A stretch of 64,000 nt of DNA from Pseudarthrobacter phenanthrenivorans Sphe3 (GCF_000189535.1 NC_015145.1:3410001-3474000), one strand, 5' to 3'; shown: positions 1-8,268, counted from the first letter of the stretch. Program-made: numbers and translations. Notes: a model not told the origin generated them from the letters alone.

Positions 1-166
1 CCACCAGGACGGGGCCTTCCTCCGGGTAAAAAAGCACGGAGGGCACCGAGGCACCGCGGAGTCCGAGCGGCAGGCACTCGGGGGAAGAAGACGCTCCTTG
101 GTCAAAACGGGCAACGGCAGCAGCTGTGAAGCTGGTCCCGACATCGATGGCGAGAACGTAGCTCAT
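1..166 (-). CDS. Hsp70-family (actin-fold ATPase) protein, N-terminal fragment
   Basis: Only the first 55 codons lie in the window; the gene runs off the left edge. It starts with ATG at 166 and reads MSYVLAIDVGTSFTAAAVAR. The AIDVGTSFTAAAV stretch is the phosphate-1 loop of the actin/Hsp70/hexokinase ATPase fold, which makes an Hsp70-like protein the best guess; in actinobacteria such genes are often large DnaK-related membrane or envelope proteins. The downstream part that would separate an Hsp70-like protein from a sugar kinase is outside the window. The 153-nt gap to ccsB (167-319) holds no gene that I can see. Confidence 0.6.
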   Translation of the reverse strand, partial: MSYVLAIDVGTSFTAAAVARFDQGASSSPECLPLGLRGASVPSVLFYPEEGPVLV

Positions 167-319
167 GGGAACCTCAGGAAAAACTGTTGTCTCGCCTGCA
201 AGCTTCATCACTGGCGAACGTCACCAAGGTAGCACCACGGCCGGACGGCGAACACCCCTATTGCTACACCGAATTGTTATTTTCCGTGAGCGGTCCGCCG
301 GATCGGAAGAAACCCCTGC

Positions 320-1405
320 TCAGAGGCCTGAGTACGAGTGCAGCCCGTTGAAAAACTGGTTCACGATGGTGAAGTTGAAAATGACACAAAGGTAGCCGAC
401 AATCGAGAGCCAGGCAGCCCGGGTACCCGTCCAGCCGCGGGTGGCACGGGCGTGGAGGTAGCCTGCGTAGACCACCCAGATCACGAAGGTCCACACCTCT
501 TTGGTGTCCCAGCCCCAGAACCGTCCCCACGCCTTTTCCGCCCAGATGGCACCGAACATCAGGGTGAAGGTCCAGCCGATGAAGGCGATCGCGTTGATGC
601 GGTAGGACAGGTTTTCCAGGCTCAGGGCAGAGGGCACGAGGCGCATGAAACCCAGCTTGTCCGCCCCGCCCGCGGCCACCGTTTTCTGGCGGTGGGACTG
701 GACCAGCTGCAGCGCGGACATGGCAAACGTCAGGGTGAAGAGCGCCGAGGAGAGCACGGCGATGGACACGTGGATGATCAGCCAGTAGCTCTGCAGCGCG
801 GGAACCAGGTGGCCCACCGGCGTCCAGTACGCCACGGAGGCGGCAACCAGCATGATGATGGCCAGGCCCACCACGAAGGTGCCCAGGAAGCGCAGGTCGC
901 GGCGGACCAGCACCAGCAGGAACACAGCCACCGCCACGAACGCGCCGGTGGTGAGGAACTCGTACATGTTGCCCCAGGGCACCCGGCCGGCGCCCAGGGC
1001 GCGGGTGACCACGCCGGCGCCGTGGATCAGCGCGCCAAGGATGGTCAGGGCCACCGCAACCCGCGCCGGAGCGCGTCGTTCCGCGGCATACCGCATGTCC
1101 GCGTCGGCGGTGGCGGCTCCCCCGCCTCCTGCGCCGGACAGAGTGGCAGTGGACGACGACGGTCGTTCAGCCCGGTCAGCAGGCCCGGCAAGGTGCGCCT
1201 CGCTGCGGGCGCCCGCTCCGGCAGCTACCGGCACCCGCCCGGCTTCGCCGGCCTGGGCGGCCTTGAGGTCGATCGCGCGCAGGGCCTTGCTGCTCTTGGC
1301 CAGGTCCCACGCGAAAGCGATAAAGGCCACCGTGTAGGTGCCCGCGGCCAGCAGCATGAAGAGTTCGCTGTACTGGCCCATGATTTCGTTGATTCCGTAC
1401 GGCAT
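320..1405 (-). CDS. ccsB: Cytochrome c biogenesis protein CcsB (CcsA/ResC-type heme handling subunit)
   Basis: Membrane protein of 361 aa that, with ResB, forms the System II machinery that carries heme across the membrane and attaches it to apocytochromes c. The C-terminal half has the family's tryptophan-rich heme-handling motif, seen as WGRFWGWDTKEVW, and the protein has about eight hydrophobic segments. I chose the ATG at 1405 (MPYGINEIMGQ) because it overlaps the resB stop codon by one base (TAATG), a sign of translational coupling; the reading frame is open further upstream but inside resB. A low-complexity loop rich in Ala, Gly and Ser lies near residues 50-110. It is the last gene of the minus-strand operon phosphatase - TlpA-like - ccdA - resB - ccsB. 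Confidence 0.93.
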   Translation of the reverse strand: MPYGINEIMGQYSELFMLLAAGTYTVAFIAFAWDLAKSSKALRAIDLKAAQAGEAGRVPVAAGAGARSEAHLAGPADRAERPSSSTATLSGAGGGGAATADADMRYAAERRAPARVAVALTILGALIHGAGVVTRALGAGRVPWGNMYEFLTTGAFVAVAVFLLVLVRRDLRFLGTFVVGLAIIMLVAASVAYWTPVGHLVPALQSYWLIIHVSIAVLSSALFTLTFAMSALQLVQSHRQKTVAAGGADKLGFMRLVPSALSLENLSYRINAIAFIGWTFTLMFGAIWAEKAWGRFWGWDTKEVWTFVIWVVYAGYLHARATRGWTGTRAAWLSIVGYLCVIFNFTIVNQFFNGLHSYSGL

Positions 1406-3111
1406 TACTGGTCCTTTTCGGGCCCGGTGGGGCCTGCTGGGGTGGTGGGTGAAGAAGTAGTTGCGGCCTGTTCCGGGTCCAGCTGCCATTCGTCGGCCAG
1501 CAGCTTCCGGAGGGCTGCCGCTTCGGCGGCAAGCCGGTGGTCTTCGCCGCGGGCCAGGAGCCCGTATTCAACCATGGTGCGCCCGTCCTCGTGGGTGCCT
1601 GTCCGGACCCACACGCGGCGGCGGTTGACGTAGAGCGAGAGGATCAGGCCCGCCACGGCCAGCAGCGCGAAAATCAGGGCGTAGAGCTGGCCGGGGTTGT
1701 GGTGGATGTCCACGCCGATGTAGCGCTTGACGCCGTCGAAGCTGATGGTGCCCTTGCCGTCGGGCAGGGTATAGCTGGTCCCGGGCGTCAGGGTGATGCC
1801 GCCGGCGTCGAGGTTGCGGGCGTTCAGCGGGGTGAGGTCCTGCACATCGAGTTCGAACACGTTCTGCGGGGCGCCGTCGTCCAGGCCGAGGTCGCCGTAA
1901 TAGGAGTTGAGCGTCAGCTGCGGGTTGAAGAGCTCCGGGTCCCCGCTGAAGGAGACGCCCTCGTCGGTGACGAAGGCCGTGGGCAGGAAGAAGCCCGCGA
2001 AGCCCAGCTGGTCCGGCCGGGCGTCGGGAACCTTGATCACCACGGAGGAGTAGTAGTTGTCACCCTGCAGTTTGGCCACCACCGGGCCCTGCATGGCCAC
2101 GTTGCCTGCACCGTCCCGGATGGTGACCACGGGGGCGTAGCCGTTGCCGGTGAGGTAGATGCTGGTGCCGCCCAGGGTAATGGGGTCGTTGACCTTCAGG
2201 ATTTCCTGCCGGGCGGGGGAATCCGGGTTTTCCTTGGTGGTCACAGCGGCGGAAAAGTCGATGGGCTGGCCGAACTTGCCCTCGGACTCACGGTCGAAGG
2301 TGATGTCGAACTTGTCCAGCTGCACCGAATAGGGCTGCAGCTGGCTGGACTGGAAGTTGGTGCCGGGATTGAACTGGTCGTAACCCACCAGGGTGTTCAC
2401 GAACGTGTCCCCCTCCACCAGGATGCGCTGCCCGCTGTAGCCGAACAGGCCGCCGGCGGCCACCGAAACCAACACTCCGATGAGCGAAGTGTGGAAGACG
2501 AGGTTGCCTACTTCCTTCAGGAAGCCGCGCTCGGCTCCCAAAGACGGCCGCGCGCCGTCGTCGTCCCTCACTTCCACGCGGTAGCCGCGCTTCTTCAGCA
2601 GTCCGGCGGCGCTGTGGATGGCGTCCGACGCCGGGAGCCCGGCCCCGGCGGGAATGACCATGGTGCCGTACTCCGGAAGGCGGGACAGGCGTTTGGGGGT
2701 GCGCGGCGGCTGGGACCGCATGGCTTTGTAGTGGGCGATGGCGCGGGGCACTACGCAGCCGATCAGCGAGATGAACAGCAGCAGGTAGATGGCCGAGAAC
2801 CAGGCCGAGGAGTAGACGTCGTACAGCTGCAGGGAGTCCAGCAGCTTGCCGTAGTCCGGGTTGTCCTTGATGTATTGGGTGACCACGGACGGGTTGGCGG
2901 GCCGCTGCGGGAAGAGCGAACCCGGGACTGCCGCCACGGCCAGGAGCAGCAACAGGAACAGCGCGGTACGCATGCTGGTCAGCTGGGTCCACGCCCAGCG
3001 CAGCATCTCCTTGGGGCCCAGCGCCGGCAGGGCAGCCTCTGCCTTGGCTTCAGCCAGTTTGCCGTCCACCGGGGCGGACTGCTTGTTCTCTATGTTCACG
3101 CGCTCGCTCAT
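1405..3111 (-). CDS. resB: Cytochrome c biogenesis protein ResB
   Basis: ResB-like protein of 568 aa, partner of CcsB in the System II cytochrome c synthetase. Visible features: membrane segments near residues 50-75 (a run after MRTALF), around 105-125 and 190-210, then a large extracytoplasmic domain and a last membrane helix near residue 495 (ALIFALLAVAGLILSLYV) followed by a basic cytoplasmic tail. The ATG at 3111 (MSERVNIENK) overlaps the ccdA stop codon (TGATG), which fixes the start; upstream in-frame sequence lies inside ccdA. The C-terminal tail ends in a Pro/Thr-rich stretch (SPTTPAGPTGPEKDQ). Length and order of membrane segments are normal for actinobacterial ResB. Confidence 0.93.
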   Translation of the reverse strand: MSERVNIENKQSAPVDGKLAEAKAEAALPALGPKEMLRWAWTQLTSMRTALFLLLLLAVAAVPGSLFPQRPANPSVVTQYIKDNPDYGKLLDSLQLYDVYSSAWFSAIYLLLFISLIGCVVPRAIAHYKAMRSQPPRTPKRLSRLPEYGTMVIPAGAGLPASDAIHSAAGLLKKRGYRVEVRDDDGARPSLGAERGFLKEVGNLVFHTSLIGVLVSVAAGGLFGYSGQRILVEGDTFVNTLVGYDQFNPGTNFQSSQLQPYSVQLDKFDITFDRESEGKFGQPIDFSAAVTTKENPDSPARQEILKVNDPITLGGTSIYLTGNGYAPVVTIRDGAGNVAMQGPVVAKLQGDNYYSSVVIKVPDARPDQLGFAGFFLPTAFVTDEGVSFSGDPELFNPQLTLNSYYGDLGLDDGAPQNVFELDVQDLTPLNARNLDAGGITLTPGTSYTLPDGKGTISFDGVKRYIGVDIHHNPGQLYALIFALLAVAGLILSLYVNRRRVWVRTGTHEDGRTMVEYGLLARGEDHRLAAEAAALRKLLADEWQLDPEQAATTSSPTTPAGPTGPEKDQ

Positions 3112-3866
3112 CAGATCGGCAACTTCACATCGGTTTGGAACCAGTACTGGAGTTCGGTCACCCAGGTTCCCCAGACGCCGCTTGCCATCAGGAGCCCGAG
3201 CACCACCAGGATGCCGCCGCCGGTCCGCTGGATGGCCAGCCGGTGCTTGCGGAAGAAGGCCATCACCCCCATGCCCCGGCGGAGCGCCAGGGCGATCAGG
3301 AGGAACGGGATGCCCAGGCCCAGGCTGTAGACAAAGGCCAGGAACGCGCCCTTCGCGGCCGAGGAGCCGCCGGAGAGGCTCAGGAGCTGGACGGCGGAGT
3401 AGGTGGGGCCGATGCAGGGGGCCCAGCCCAACCCGAAGGTGAGGCCCAGCAGCGGAGCTCCCCACAGCCCGGCGGGCGGCTTGGCGTGGATCTTGGCGTC
3501 ACGCTGCAGCCAGCTGAAGCCGCCCATGAACACGATGCCCATGATGATCACCAGGACGCCCAACAGCTGGGTGATCCAGGCGTTCTGGGATCCGGTGATG
3601 AGCGTGCCAAGCTGGCCGAAGGCGCCGCCGAGGAGGACGAAGATCACGGAGAAGCCCAGGACGAACAGGCCGATGCCCAGCAGCATCCGGCCGCGCTTCT
3701 GCTTCTCCAGGTCCACTCCGCTCAGCCCGGTGACGTAGCCCAGGTAGCCGGGCACCAGGGGCAGGACGCACGGGGACAGGAAGGAAACCAGTCCGGCCAG
3801 CAGGGCCACGGGAATGGCGAGCAGGAGCGAGCCGTTCAGGATGGCTTCGGCAAAGGGGCTGTTCAC
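3111..3866 (-). CDS. ccdA: CcdA-type thiol-disulfide reductant transporter
   Basis: Six-helix membrane protein of 251 aa that passes electrons from cytoplasmic thioredoxin to extracytoplasmic thiol-disulfide proteins, keeping the CXXCH heme-binding cysteines of apocytochromes reduced. The two redox cysteines sit in the usual places: SPCVLPLVPGYLGYVTG (Cys33) and GLGWAPCIGP (Cys151). It starts 7 nt after the TlpA-like gene and overlaps resB by one base, so all are one transcript. Length is typical of the family. Confidence 0.95.
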   Translation of the reverse strand: MNSPFAEAILNGSLLLAIPVALLAGLVSFLSPCVLPLVPGYLGYVTGLSGVDLEKQKRGRMLLGIGLFVLGFSVIFVLLGGAFGQLGTLITGSQNAWITQLLGVLVIIMGIVFMGGFSWLQRDAKIHAKPPAGLWGAPLLGLTFGLGWAPCIGPTYSAVQLLSLSGGSSAAKGAFLAFVYSLGLGIPFLLIALALRRGMGVMAFFRKHRLAIQRTGGGILVVLGLLMASGVWGTWVTELQYWFQTDVKLPI

Positions 3867-3873
3867 GGGTCCG

Positions 3874-4485
3874 CTACTCTGCCACGGCCGCAGCGATGAG
3901 GGCCTTCAGGGTGCCTTTTTGGACTTCACCCAGCACGCGCGACGCCACGCGGCCCTGCTTGTCCAGCACCAGGGTGGTGGGGACGGCGCCCGGCGGCACC
4001 AGCCCGGAAACGGACAGCAGGACGCCGCCGTCCTTGTCGTCAAAGCTGGGGTAGGTCAGGTTGAAGGTCTTCTCGAAGGCCTCGGCGGTGGCTTTCTCGT
4101 CGCGGAGGTTGACGCCGAAGAACTGCACGCCCTGGTCCTTGAACTCCTGGTGGAGCTCCTCGAGGATGGGGGCCTCCACCCGGCAGGGGGCACATGCGGC
4201 GAACCAGAAGTTCAGGACTGTCACCTTGCCCTGGAAATCGGCCGGCGCCACTGGGGTGCCGTTGAAGAGGGTGCCGCTGATCTGGATGGCGGATTTCCGG
4301 TCCCCTGCGGCGAACTCGGTCACGGACCCGTCCCCGGCCACGTAGTTTTTGTTGTCCCCGGCCCGGGCCTGCTTGGCCAGGGCATCCTCCTGGGCGCAGC
4401 CCGAAAGGCCAACCGTCAGCGCAGCGAGGGCGAGTCCGGCGGCTGCAAGCATGCTTCTGCGGGACGTGGTCTTACTGTCGGTCAC
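3874..4485 (-). CDS. TlpA/ResA-like thioredoxin-fold lipoprotein
   Basis: Predicted lipoprotein of 203 aa with a thioredoxin fold (AhpC/TSA/Redoxin type), expected to reduce apocytochrome c outside the membrane using electrons from CcdA. The GTG at 4485 was chosen because it follows the upstream stop codon by 2 nt and gives a proper signal: Arg9-Arg10 (SRRSM), a hydrophobic core, then lipobox LSGC with Cys30. The active site is FWFAACAPCR (CAPC, Cys98 and Cys101), a variant of the usual WCxxC in which the Trp is two residues further back. The position inside the ccdA-resB-ccsB operon supports the ResA role. Confidence 0.9.
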   Translation of the reverse strand: MTDSKTTSRRSMLAAAGLALAALTVGLSGCAQEDALAKQARAGDNKNYVAGDGSVTEFAAGDRKSAIQISGTLFNGTPVAPADFQGKVTVLNFWFAACAPCRVEAPILEELHQEFKDQGVQFFGVNLRDEKATAEAFEKTFNLTYPSFDDKDGGVLLSVSGLVPPGAVPTTLVLDKQGRVASRVLGEVQKGTLKALIAAAVAE

Positions 4486-4487
4486 AA

Positions 4488-5168
4488 CTAGGCTCCAGGG
4501 GTGCTTGCCGCACCCGGAAGAAGGGAAGCCGCCGGCTCGCTGTACTGCACGCGCAGAAGCGTGCCGTCGTCGTCGAACACCAGCGACGTGATGGATGTCA
4601 GGGTGCACTCGCGTTTCCGCGGGTCATGCCAGAGGGGTTTGCCTTCGGCGCTCAGGCGGGTGGCCCAGATGGGCAGCTGGTGGCTCACCATGATCGCCTC
4701 GGGACCGTCCGCGCCGAAGTCCCCGGCCGCCAGTTCAATGGCACGCAGGCGCGCCGCCTGCACTGCCGCCATGACGCGCTCAGCCTGCTTCTTATAAGGC
4801 TCGCCCCAGGAGGGCCGGAGCGGGTTGACCAGCCGGGGCCAGTGCTTGGGGCGGCGCAGTTCGGCCTTGGTGACCTTCATGCCCTCGAAGTAGTTTTCCG
4901 CTTCGATGATCCGCTCGTCCGTGTGGATCTGGAGGCGCAGGGCGTCCGACGTCGGCCGTGCAGTTTCCTGCGCGCGGTCAAGCGGGGAGGCGGCCAGGTA
5001 GGTGATCCGGGCGCCGGCCGCAGCGCGGCGGCTGAAGTGCTCGGCAAGCATGCGCGCCATCTCCTGCCCCAGTTCGGAGAGGTGGAATTCGGGCAGCCGT
5101 CCGTACAGAACGCCGTCAGGATTGTGGACCTCGCCGTGGCGGAGCAAATGGACAGTGGCTTGGGGCAT
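4488..5168 (-). CDS. Histidine phosphatase (phosphoglycerate mutase-like) family protein
   Basis: Protein of 226 aa with the family signature at the N-terminus, VHLLRHGEVHNP, where RHG holds the phospho-accepting His. A second conserved His is seen in MVSHQLPIW near residue 170. The substrate cannot be told from sequence; such genes commonly head the ccdA-resB-ccsB operon in actinobacteria and are annotated simply as phosphoglycerate mutase. It is the first gene of the minus-strand operon, 2 nt before the TlpA-like gene, so the promoter should lie in 5169-5367, which it shares with the divergent YceI gene. Confidence 0.88.
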   Translation of the reverse strand: MPQATVHLLRHGEVHNPDGVLYGRLPEFHLSELGQEMARMLAEHFSRRAAAGARITYLAASPLDRAQETARPTSDALRLQIHTDERIIEAENYFEGMKVTKAELRRPKHWPRLVNPLRPSWGEPYKKQAERVMAAVQAARLRAIELAAGDFGADGPEAIMVSHQLPIWATRLSAEGKPLWHDPRKRECTLTSITSLVFDDDGTLLRVQYSEPAASLLPGAASTPGA

Positions 5169-5231
5169 GTTTACCAGTTTCTCAAAGATGGCGTGCGATC
5201 CGAAATCTTCTACAAGGAGTAGAACTGAACT

Positions 5232-5261
5232 TTGTGAAGAAATGTTCCGGAATCGGGAACA
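5232..5261. promoter_or_regulatory. Inverted repeat and partial Rex-like site in a divergent promoter region
   Basis: TGTTCC (5243-5248) and GGAACA (5256-5261) form a perfect 6-bp inverted repeat with a 7-nt spacer. Overlapping it, TTGTGAA (5232-5238), six bases and TTC match the left half and part of the right half of a Rex operator (TTGTGAA-N6-TTCACAA). Both sit between the cytochrome c maturation operon and the YceI gene. Which protein binds, if any, is not known. Confidence 0.35.
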
Positions 5262-5300
5262 AAAGATGCAAATGCATGTTTATAGTAGATGCAGCAGTTA

Positions 5301-5327
5301 GTTGAGTCTTCAACAGATGAAGCTTCA
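5301..5327. promoter_or_regulatory. MarR-like operator palindromes upstream of yceI
   Basis: GTTGAGTCTTCAAC (5301-5314, 5-bp arms with a 4-nt spacer) and the perfect palindrome TGAAGCTTCA (5318-5327) lie 41-67 nt before the YceI start. The TTGA...TCAA half-sites resemble MarR-family operators. No MarR gene is in the window. Confidence 0.4.
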
Positions 5328-5367
5328 ATTCCACCCGACAAAGGCAAACCACAGAAGGAGCACCATC

Positions 5368-5916
5368 ATGGCACTTCCCGCAGACGTCACCACCGGCACC
5401 TGGACCCTGGACAACTCGCACAGCGAGATCGGCTTCACCGTCCGCCACGCCGGCATCAGCAAGGTACGCGGCCAGTTCAAGGAAGCGGAAGCCACCCTGG
5501 AACTCGCCGAGAACGTGGCCGATTCCAAGATCAACGCCACCATCAACACCGCCAGCTTTGACTCCGGCGACGTAAACCGCGACGGCCACGTCAAGGGGGA
5601 GGACTTCTTCGACGTGGAGAAGTTCCCCGAGATCTCCTTCGTCTCCAACGGCCTGGTGGCCAAGGGCAACAGCTACGAGCTGGCCGGGGACCTCACCATC
5701 AAGGGCGTTACCCGCCCCGTCACCCTGGAAACCGAGTTCAATGGCGTTGCCGTGGACCCCTTCGGCAACACCCGCGCCGGCGTCTCCGCTGAAACCACCA
5801 TCAGCCGCAAGGATTTCGGCCTCACCTGGAACGCCGTACTTGAGGCCGGCGGCGTCCTGGTCAGCGACAAGGTTGCCATCAACCTCGAACTCGCTTTCAT
5901 CGCTCCTGCAGCGTAA
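5368..5916 (+). CDS. YceI family protein
   Basis: Protein of 182 aa matching the YceI lipocalin-like beta-barrel that binds isoprenoid-type lipids. The start is typical: WTLDNSHSEIGFTVRHAGISKVRGQF. Further family features are the FDSGDVNRDGHVKGEDFFDVEKFPEISF segment and a C-terminal LVSDKVAINLELAF. The ATG at 5368 has a strong ribosome binding site (AAGGAGCACCATC). No signal peptide is visible, so this is a cytoplasmic YceI. It is a single-gene unit followed by a strong hairpin at 5939. Its physiological role is not known beyond the family link to lipid binding and stress. Confidence 0.92.
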   Translation: MALPADVTTGTWTLDNSHSEIGFTVRHAGISKVRGQFKEAEATLELAENVADSKINATINTASFDSGDVNRDGHVKGEDFFDVEKFPEISFVSNGLVAKGNSYELAGDLTIKGVTRPVTLETEFNGVAVDPFGNTRAGVSAETTISRKDFGLTWNAVLEAGGVLVSDKVAINLELAFIAPAA

Positions 5917-5938
5917 GCAGCTACTCCTTAACGATGCC

Positions 5939-5974
5939 CCACCCCGGCACCGCTTCCATGCGGCGCCGGGGTGG
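5939..5974 (+). terminator. Rho-independent-type hairpin after yceI
   Basis: CCACCCCGGC (5939-5948) pairs perfectly with GCCGGGGTGG (5965-5974) around a 16-nt loop, 22 nt after the YceI stop. The trailing T-run is short, as is usual in high-GC genomes. Confidence 0.7.
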
Positions 5975-6005
5975 CCGCGTTTAAACGTACGACGGCGGTA
6001 CTACA

Positions 6006-6482
6006 GTGAACGCCATGAGCTACCCTTCCGGCCCGCGACAGGGCGCCCTGAATGCGCTGTTTTCGGTGGCAGGCCGCCCGACGGAAATCAAGGTCTCGTT
6101 CTGGATCTGGTTCATCGGAGGCTTGCTGGGCATGCTTGGCGGGTTCCTGGGAATGCTGGCATCCCTGGTGCTTTTTTCTGCGGCGCCCTCCGCAGCAGCC
6201 GCCGTCGTTACCCTGATGCTGCTGGCGGCCGCGGTGGGGGTTGCCCAGATGGTCCTCGCAGTCAGGATGAAAGCCGGCAGGAACTGGGCCCGGCTGGCAT
6301 TGACGGCCCTCTCCGCAGCCATTCTGGTCCTGGGGGTGGCCAACGCTGCGATTGGCACGGGCCAGGCCGGGAACTGGATCGCCTTCCTTGTCAGCCTGGT
6401 TGCCGCGGTGCTGCTTTGGCTGCCCGGCTCCCGGGCATTTTTTGCGGCAGCAGGAAGGCGCGGGAATACCTCTTCGGAATGA
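6006..6482 (+). CDS. Small four-helix membrane protein of unknown function
   Basis: Protein of 158 aa with four hydrophobic segments, roughly residues 30-58, 65-87, 98-117 and 122-142. No catalytic motif is visible. It starts at GTG 6006 or at the in-frame ATG 6015 (MSYPSG). The C-terminal half (KAGRNWARLALTALSAAIL, then VLLWLPGSRAFFAA) resembles the same region of the protein encoded at 6591-7400 (KGKNWARILGTVFAGLSVF, then VLLYLPAAAPYFRK), so the two neighbours look like paralogs with different N-termini. The 108 nt between them carry nothing else that I recognise. Confidence 0.75.
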   Translation: MNAMSYPSGPRQGALNALFSVAGRPTEIKVSFWIWFIGGLLGMLGGFLGMLASLVLFSAAPSAAAAVVTLMLLAAAVGVAQMVLAVRMKAGRNWARLALTALSAAILVLGVANAAIGTGQAGNWIAFLVSLVAAVLLWLPGSRAFFAAAGRRGNTSSE

Positions 6483-6590
6483 CCCCCAAGCGGCCCGCCC
6501 GGGGGTACGGTGGACTTAAGCCATGCTGGGGGTAGGGGAACAGGACTAGTCCCGGCAGACCTGGAAACCCGACATGCAAAAGGACCGCTC

Positions 6591-7400
6591 ATGAGTACTC
6601 CCCCCGTCCCGCCTCCCGTTCCCAACGATCCCGAGTCCGGCGGCCAGGCTCCCCGCTACGGCCAGAACGCCCCGCAGTACGGCCAGCAGTCGGGAGCCCC
6701 GCAGTACGGGCAGAACGCACCGCAGTACGGGCAGTCCGGAACGCCCGAGTACGGCCAGAACCCTCCGCAATACGGCCAGTCCGGCGCTCCCCAGTACGGG
6801 CAGAACGCCCCGCAGTACGGCCAGAACCCGCCGCCGGCACCCGGCTACGGGCAGCAGCAGTTCGGCCAGTCGCCGTATGGCCAGTCCCCCTATGCGCAGT
6901 ATCCGTCGGAGCAGCCGCAGCCGTCCGGGAGCGCCGGCGTCCCCCAGCTGGTCAACATCTCCTTCTGGCTGCTGATCGCTTCGGCCGCCATCTTCGTGGT
7001 GTCCATGCTGACCGGGCTGACCACGCTGGATGACCCCATGTTCCGCAATGCCTTTGAGCAGCAGGTTGAAGGTACCGGGGCCGGCGTCACCTACGAGGAC
7101 ATGAAGGGCGTCATCGCCGGCACACTGGTGGTGTTCGCCATCATCGGCCTGGCCCTGTACCTGCTGGTGGCCTTCTTCGTCCGCAAGGGCAAAAACTGGG
7201 CCCGCATCCTGGGCACCGTCTTCGCGGGGCTTTCCGTTTTCGGCCTCTTTGGCCCGCCCAGCCTTGCCACCATCGGAACGCTGCTGGGGATTGCCGCGAT
7301 TGTGCTGCTCTACCTGCCAGCCGCCGCTCCCTATTTCCGGAAGCAGCAGCCGTTCGCCAACCCGTACGGCGGCGGCTTCGGCAACCCGTACGGCCGGTAA
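6591..7400 (+). CDS. Membrane protein with an N-terminal Tyr-Gly-Gln repeat region
   Basis: Protein of 269 aa. After MSTPPVPPPVP, residues 20-105 are a low-complexity tract built from APQYGQN / SGAPQYGQ type units, rich in Gln, Tyr, Gly and Pro and expected to be disordered. The remainder holds three or four membrane helices (about residues 117-140, 178-205, 210-230, 232-250) with KNWAR and a Leu-Tyr-Leu-Pro motif, ending in another Pro-Tyr-Gly-rich tail (NPYGGGFGNPYGR). Proline/tyrosine/glutamine-rich N-termini of this kind occur in many actinobacterial membrane proteins; function is unknown. The ATG at 6591 was chosen because the repeat tract follows it directly. Confidence 0.8.
   Translation: MSTPPVPPPVPNDPESGGQAPRYGQNAPQYGQQSGAPQYGQNAPQYGQSGTPEYGQNPPQYGQSGAPQYGQNAPQYGQNPPPAPGYGQQQFGQSPYGQSPYAQYPSEQPQPSGSAGVPQLVNISFWLLIASAAIFVVSMLTGLTTLDDPMFRNAFEQQVEGTGAGVTYEDMKGVIAGTLVVFAIIGLALYLLVAFFVRKGKNWARILGTVFAGLSVFGLFGPPSLATIGTLLGIAAIVLLYLPAAAPYFRKQQPFANPYGGGFGNPYGR
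6648..6906 (+). repeat. In-frame degenerate tandem repeat (YGQ units)
   Basis: About a dozen copies of a 21-24 bp unit with the core TACGGCCAG or TACGGGCAG, each encoding Tyr-Gly-Gln followed by Asn/Ser-Ala/Pro-Pro-Gln or Ser-Gly-Ala-Pro-Gln. Two slightly different units alternate. Such in-frame repeats can change copy number without breaking the frame. Confidence 0.85.
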
Positions 7401-7466
7401 CAGCAGCACGGACCAGCAGAAGTAACCACCCCTGCGGGCGTGGGCAACGGAACTGCCGCCAGGTAC

Positions 7467-8165
7467 CTAGGCGGTCTGCTCCGGAGCCTGCGCCCGTTGT
7501 GCGTGGTAGGCCAGGATCTGCAACTCGGTAGCCATGTCCACTTTGCGGAGGTTGACTCCCTCCGGCACCTGGAGCATCACGGGGGCAAAACTGAGGATGC
7601 TGTGGACGCCGGCCGCCACCACGCGGTCACAGATATCCTGCGCCACGGCGGCCGGCAGGGCCAGCACCACCATGTTCGCCCCGGTCCGGTGCAGCACGGC
7701 TTCCATGTCCGCCACGTCGCTGACGCGCAGCCAGCCCACTTCGTTGCCCACCACCATCTGGTCCGCATCAAAGATGGCCACGACGTCGAACCCGCGGGAT
7801 TCGAAGCCGCCGTACCGCGCCAGGGCCTTGCCCAGGTTGCCGGCGCCAACGATCGCCACTTTCCAGTCGTGGGTGAGGCCGAGGGCGGCGGCTATGTGCC
7901 GGCTCAGGTACTGCACCTCATAGCCCACACCGCGGGTGCCGTACGAACCCACGTGGGACAGGTCCTTGCGCAGGGTTGCGGAACTGACGCCGGAGGCCTC
8001 GGCCAGGGATTCGGAGGAGACGCGTTCCACGCCCTCGGCGAGGAGGGTATTAAGGGCACGCAGGTAGAGCGTCAGCCGGGCCACAGCAGCAGGTGGTATC
8101 TGCTTGGCCTCGGGGGCCGCCGGCAGGTCCGGGACAGCCTGGGGGGTTGAATCCAGCGAAGCCAC
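7467..8165 (-). CDS. rex: Redox-sensing transcriptional repressor Rex
   Basis: Rex senses the NADH/NAD+ ratio and represses respiratory genes. The N-terminal winged helix is seen as LTLYLRALNTLL and VSSATLRKDLSHVGSYGTRGVGY; the Rossmann domain begins WKVAIVGAGNLGKALARY (GxGxxG) and continues with AIFDADQMVVG. I chose GTG 8165 (VASLDSTPQ) because GAGGGAGGGGCTG precedes it as a ribosome binding site; the frame stays open to another GTG at 8198. Length is 232 aa, normal for actinobacteria. It is followed upstream by the glutaredoxin-like gene (8269-8523, same strand), as in many relatives where hemA is also adjacent. Confidence 0.95.
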   Translation of the reverse strand: MASLDSTPQAVPDLPAAPEAKQIPPAAVARLTLYLRALNTLLAEGVERVSSESLAEASGVSSATLRKDLSHVGSYGTRGVGYEVQYLSRHIAAALGLTHDWKVAIVGAGNLGKALARYGGFESRGFDVVAIFDADQMVVGNEVGWLRVSDVADMEAVLHRTGANMVVLALPAAVAQDICDRVVAAGVHSILSFAPVMLQVPEGVNLRKVDMATELQILAYHAQRAQAPEQTA

Positions 8166-8268
8166 CAGCCCCTCCCTCGCATCGCGTTGTGACTCCACTC
8201 TAGGGCCCCACCGGCGATGCCAACAAAGCAGATGACTCCGGCGTGCGCGCCATCACGGTGCTGCTCCC

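Noticed and set aside
338..3442. Long open frames on the plus strand opposite ccsB and resB
   Set aside because: They are products of high-GC codon bias opposite real genes: compositionally odd (His/Gly/Val/Gln-rich), no ribosome binding sites, no recognisable domains. The same applies to long antisense frames over rhaEW, GH95 and the ABC genes.
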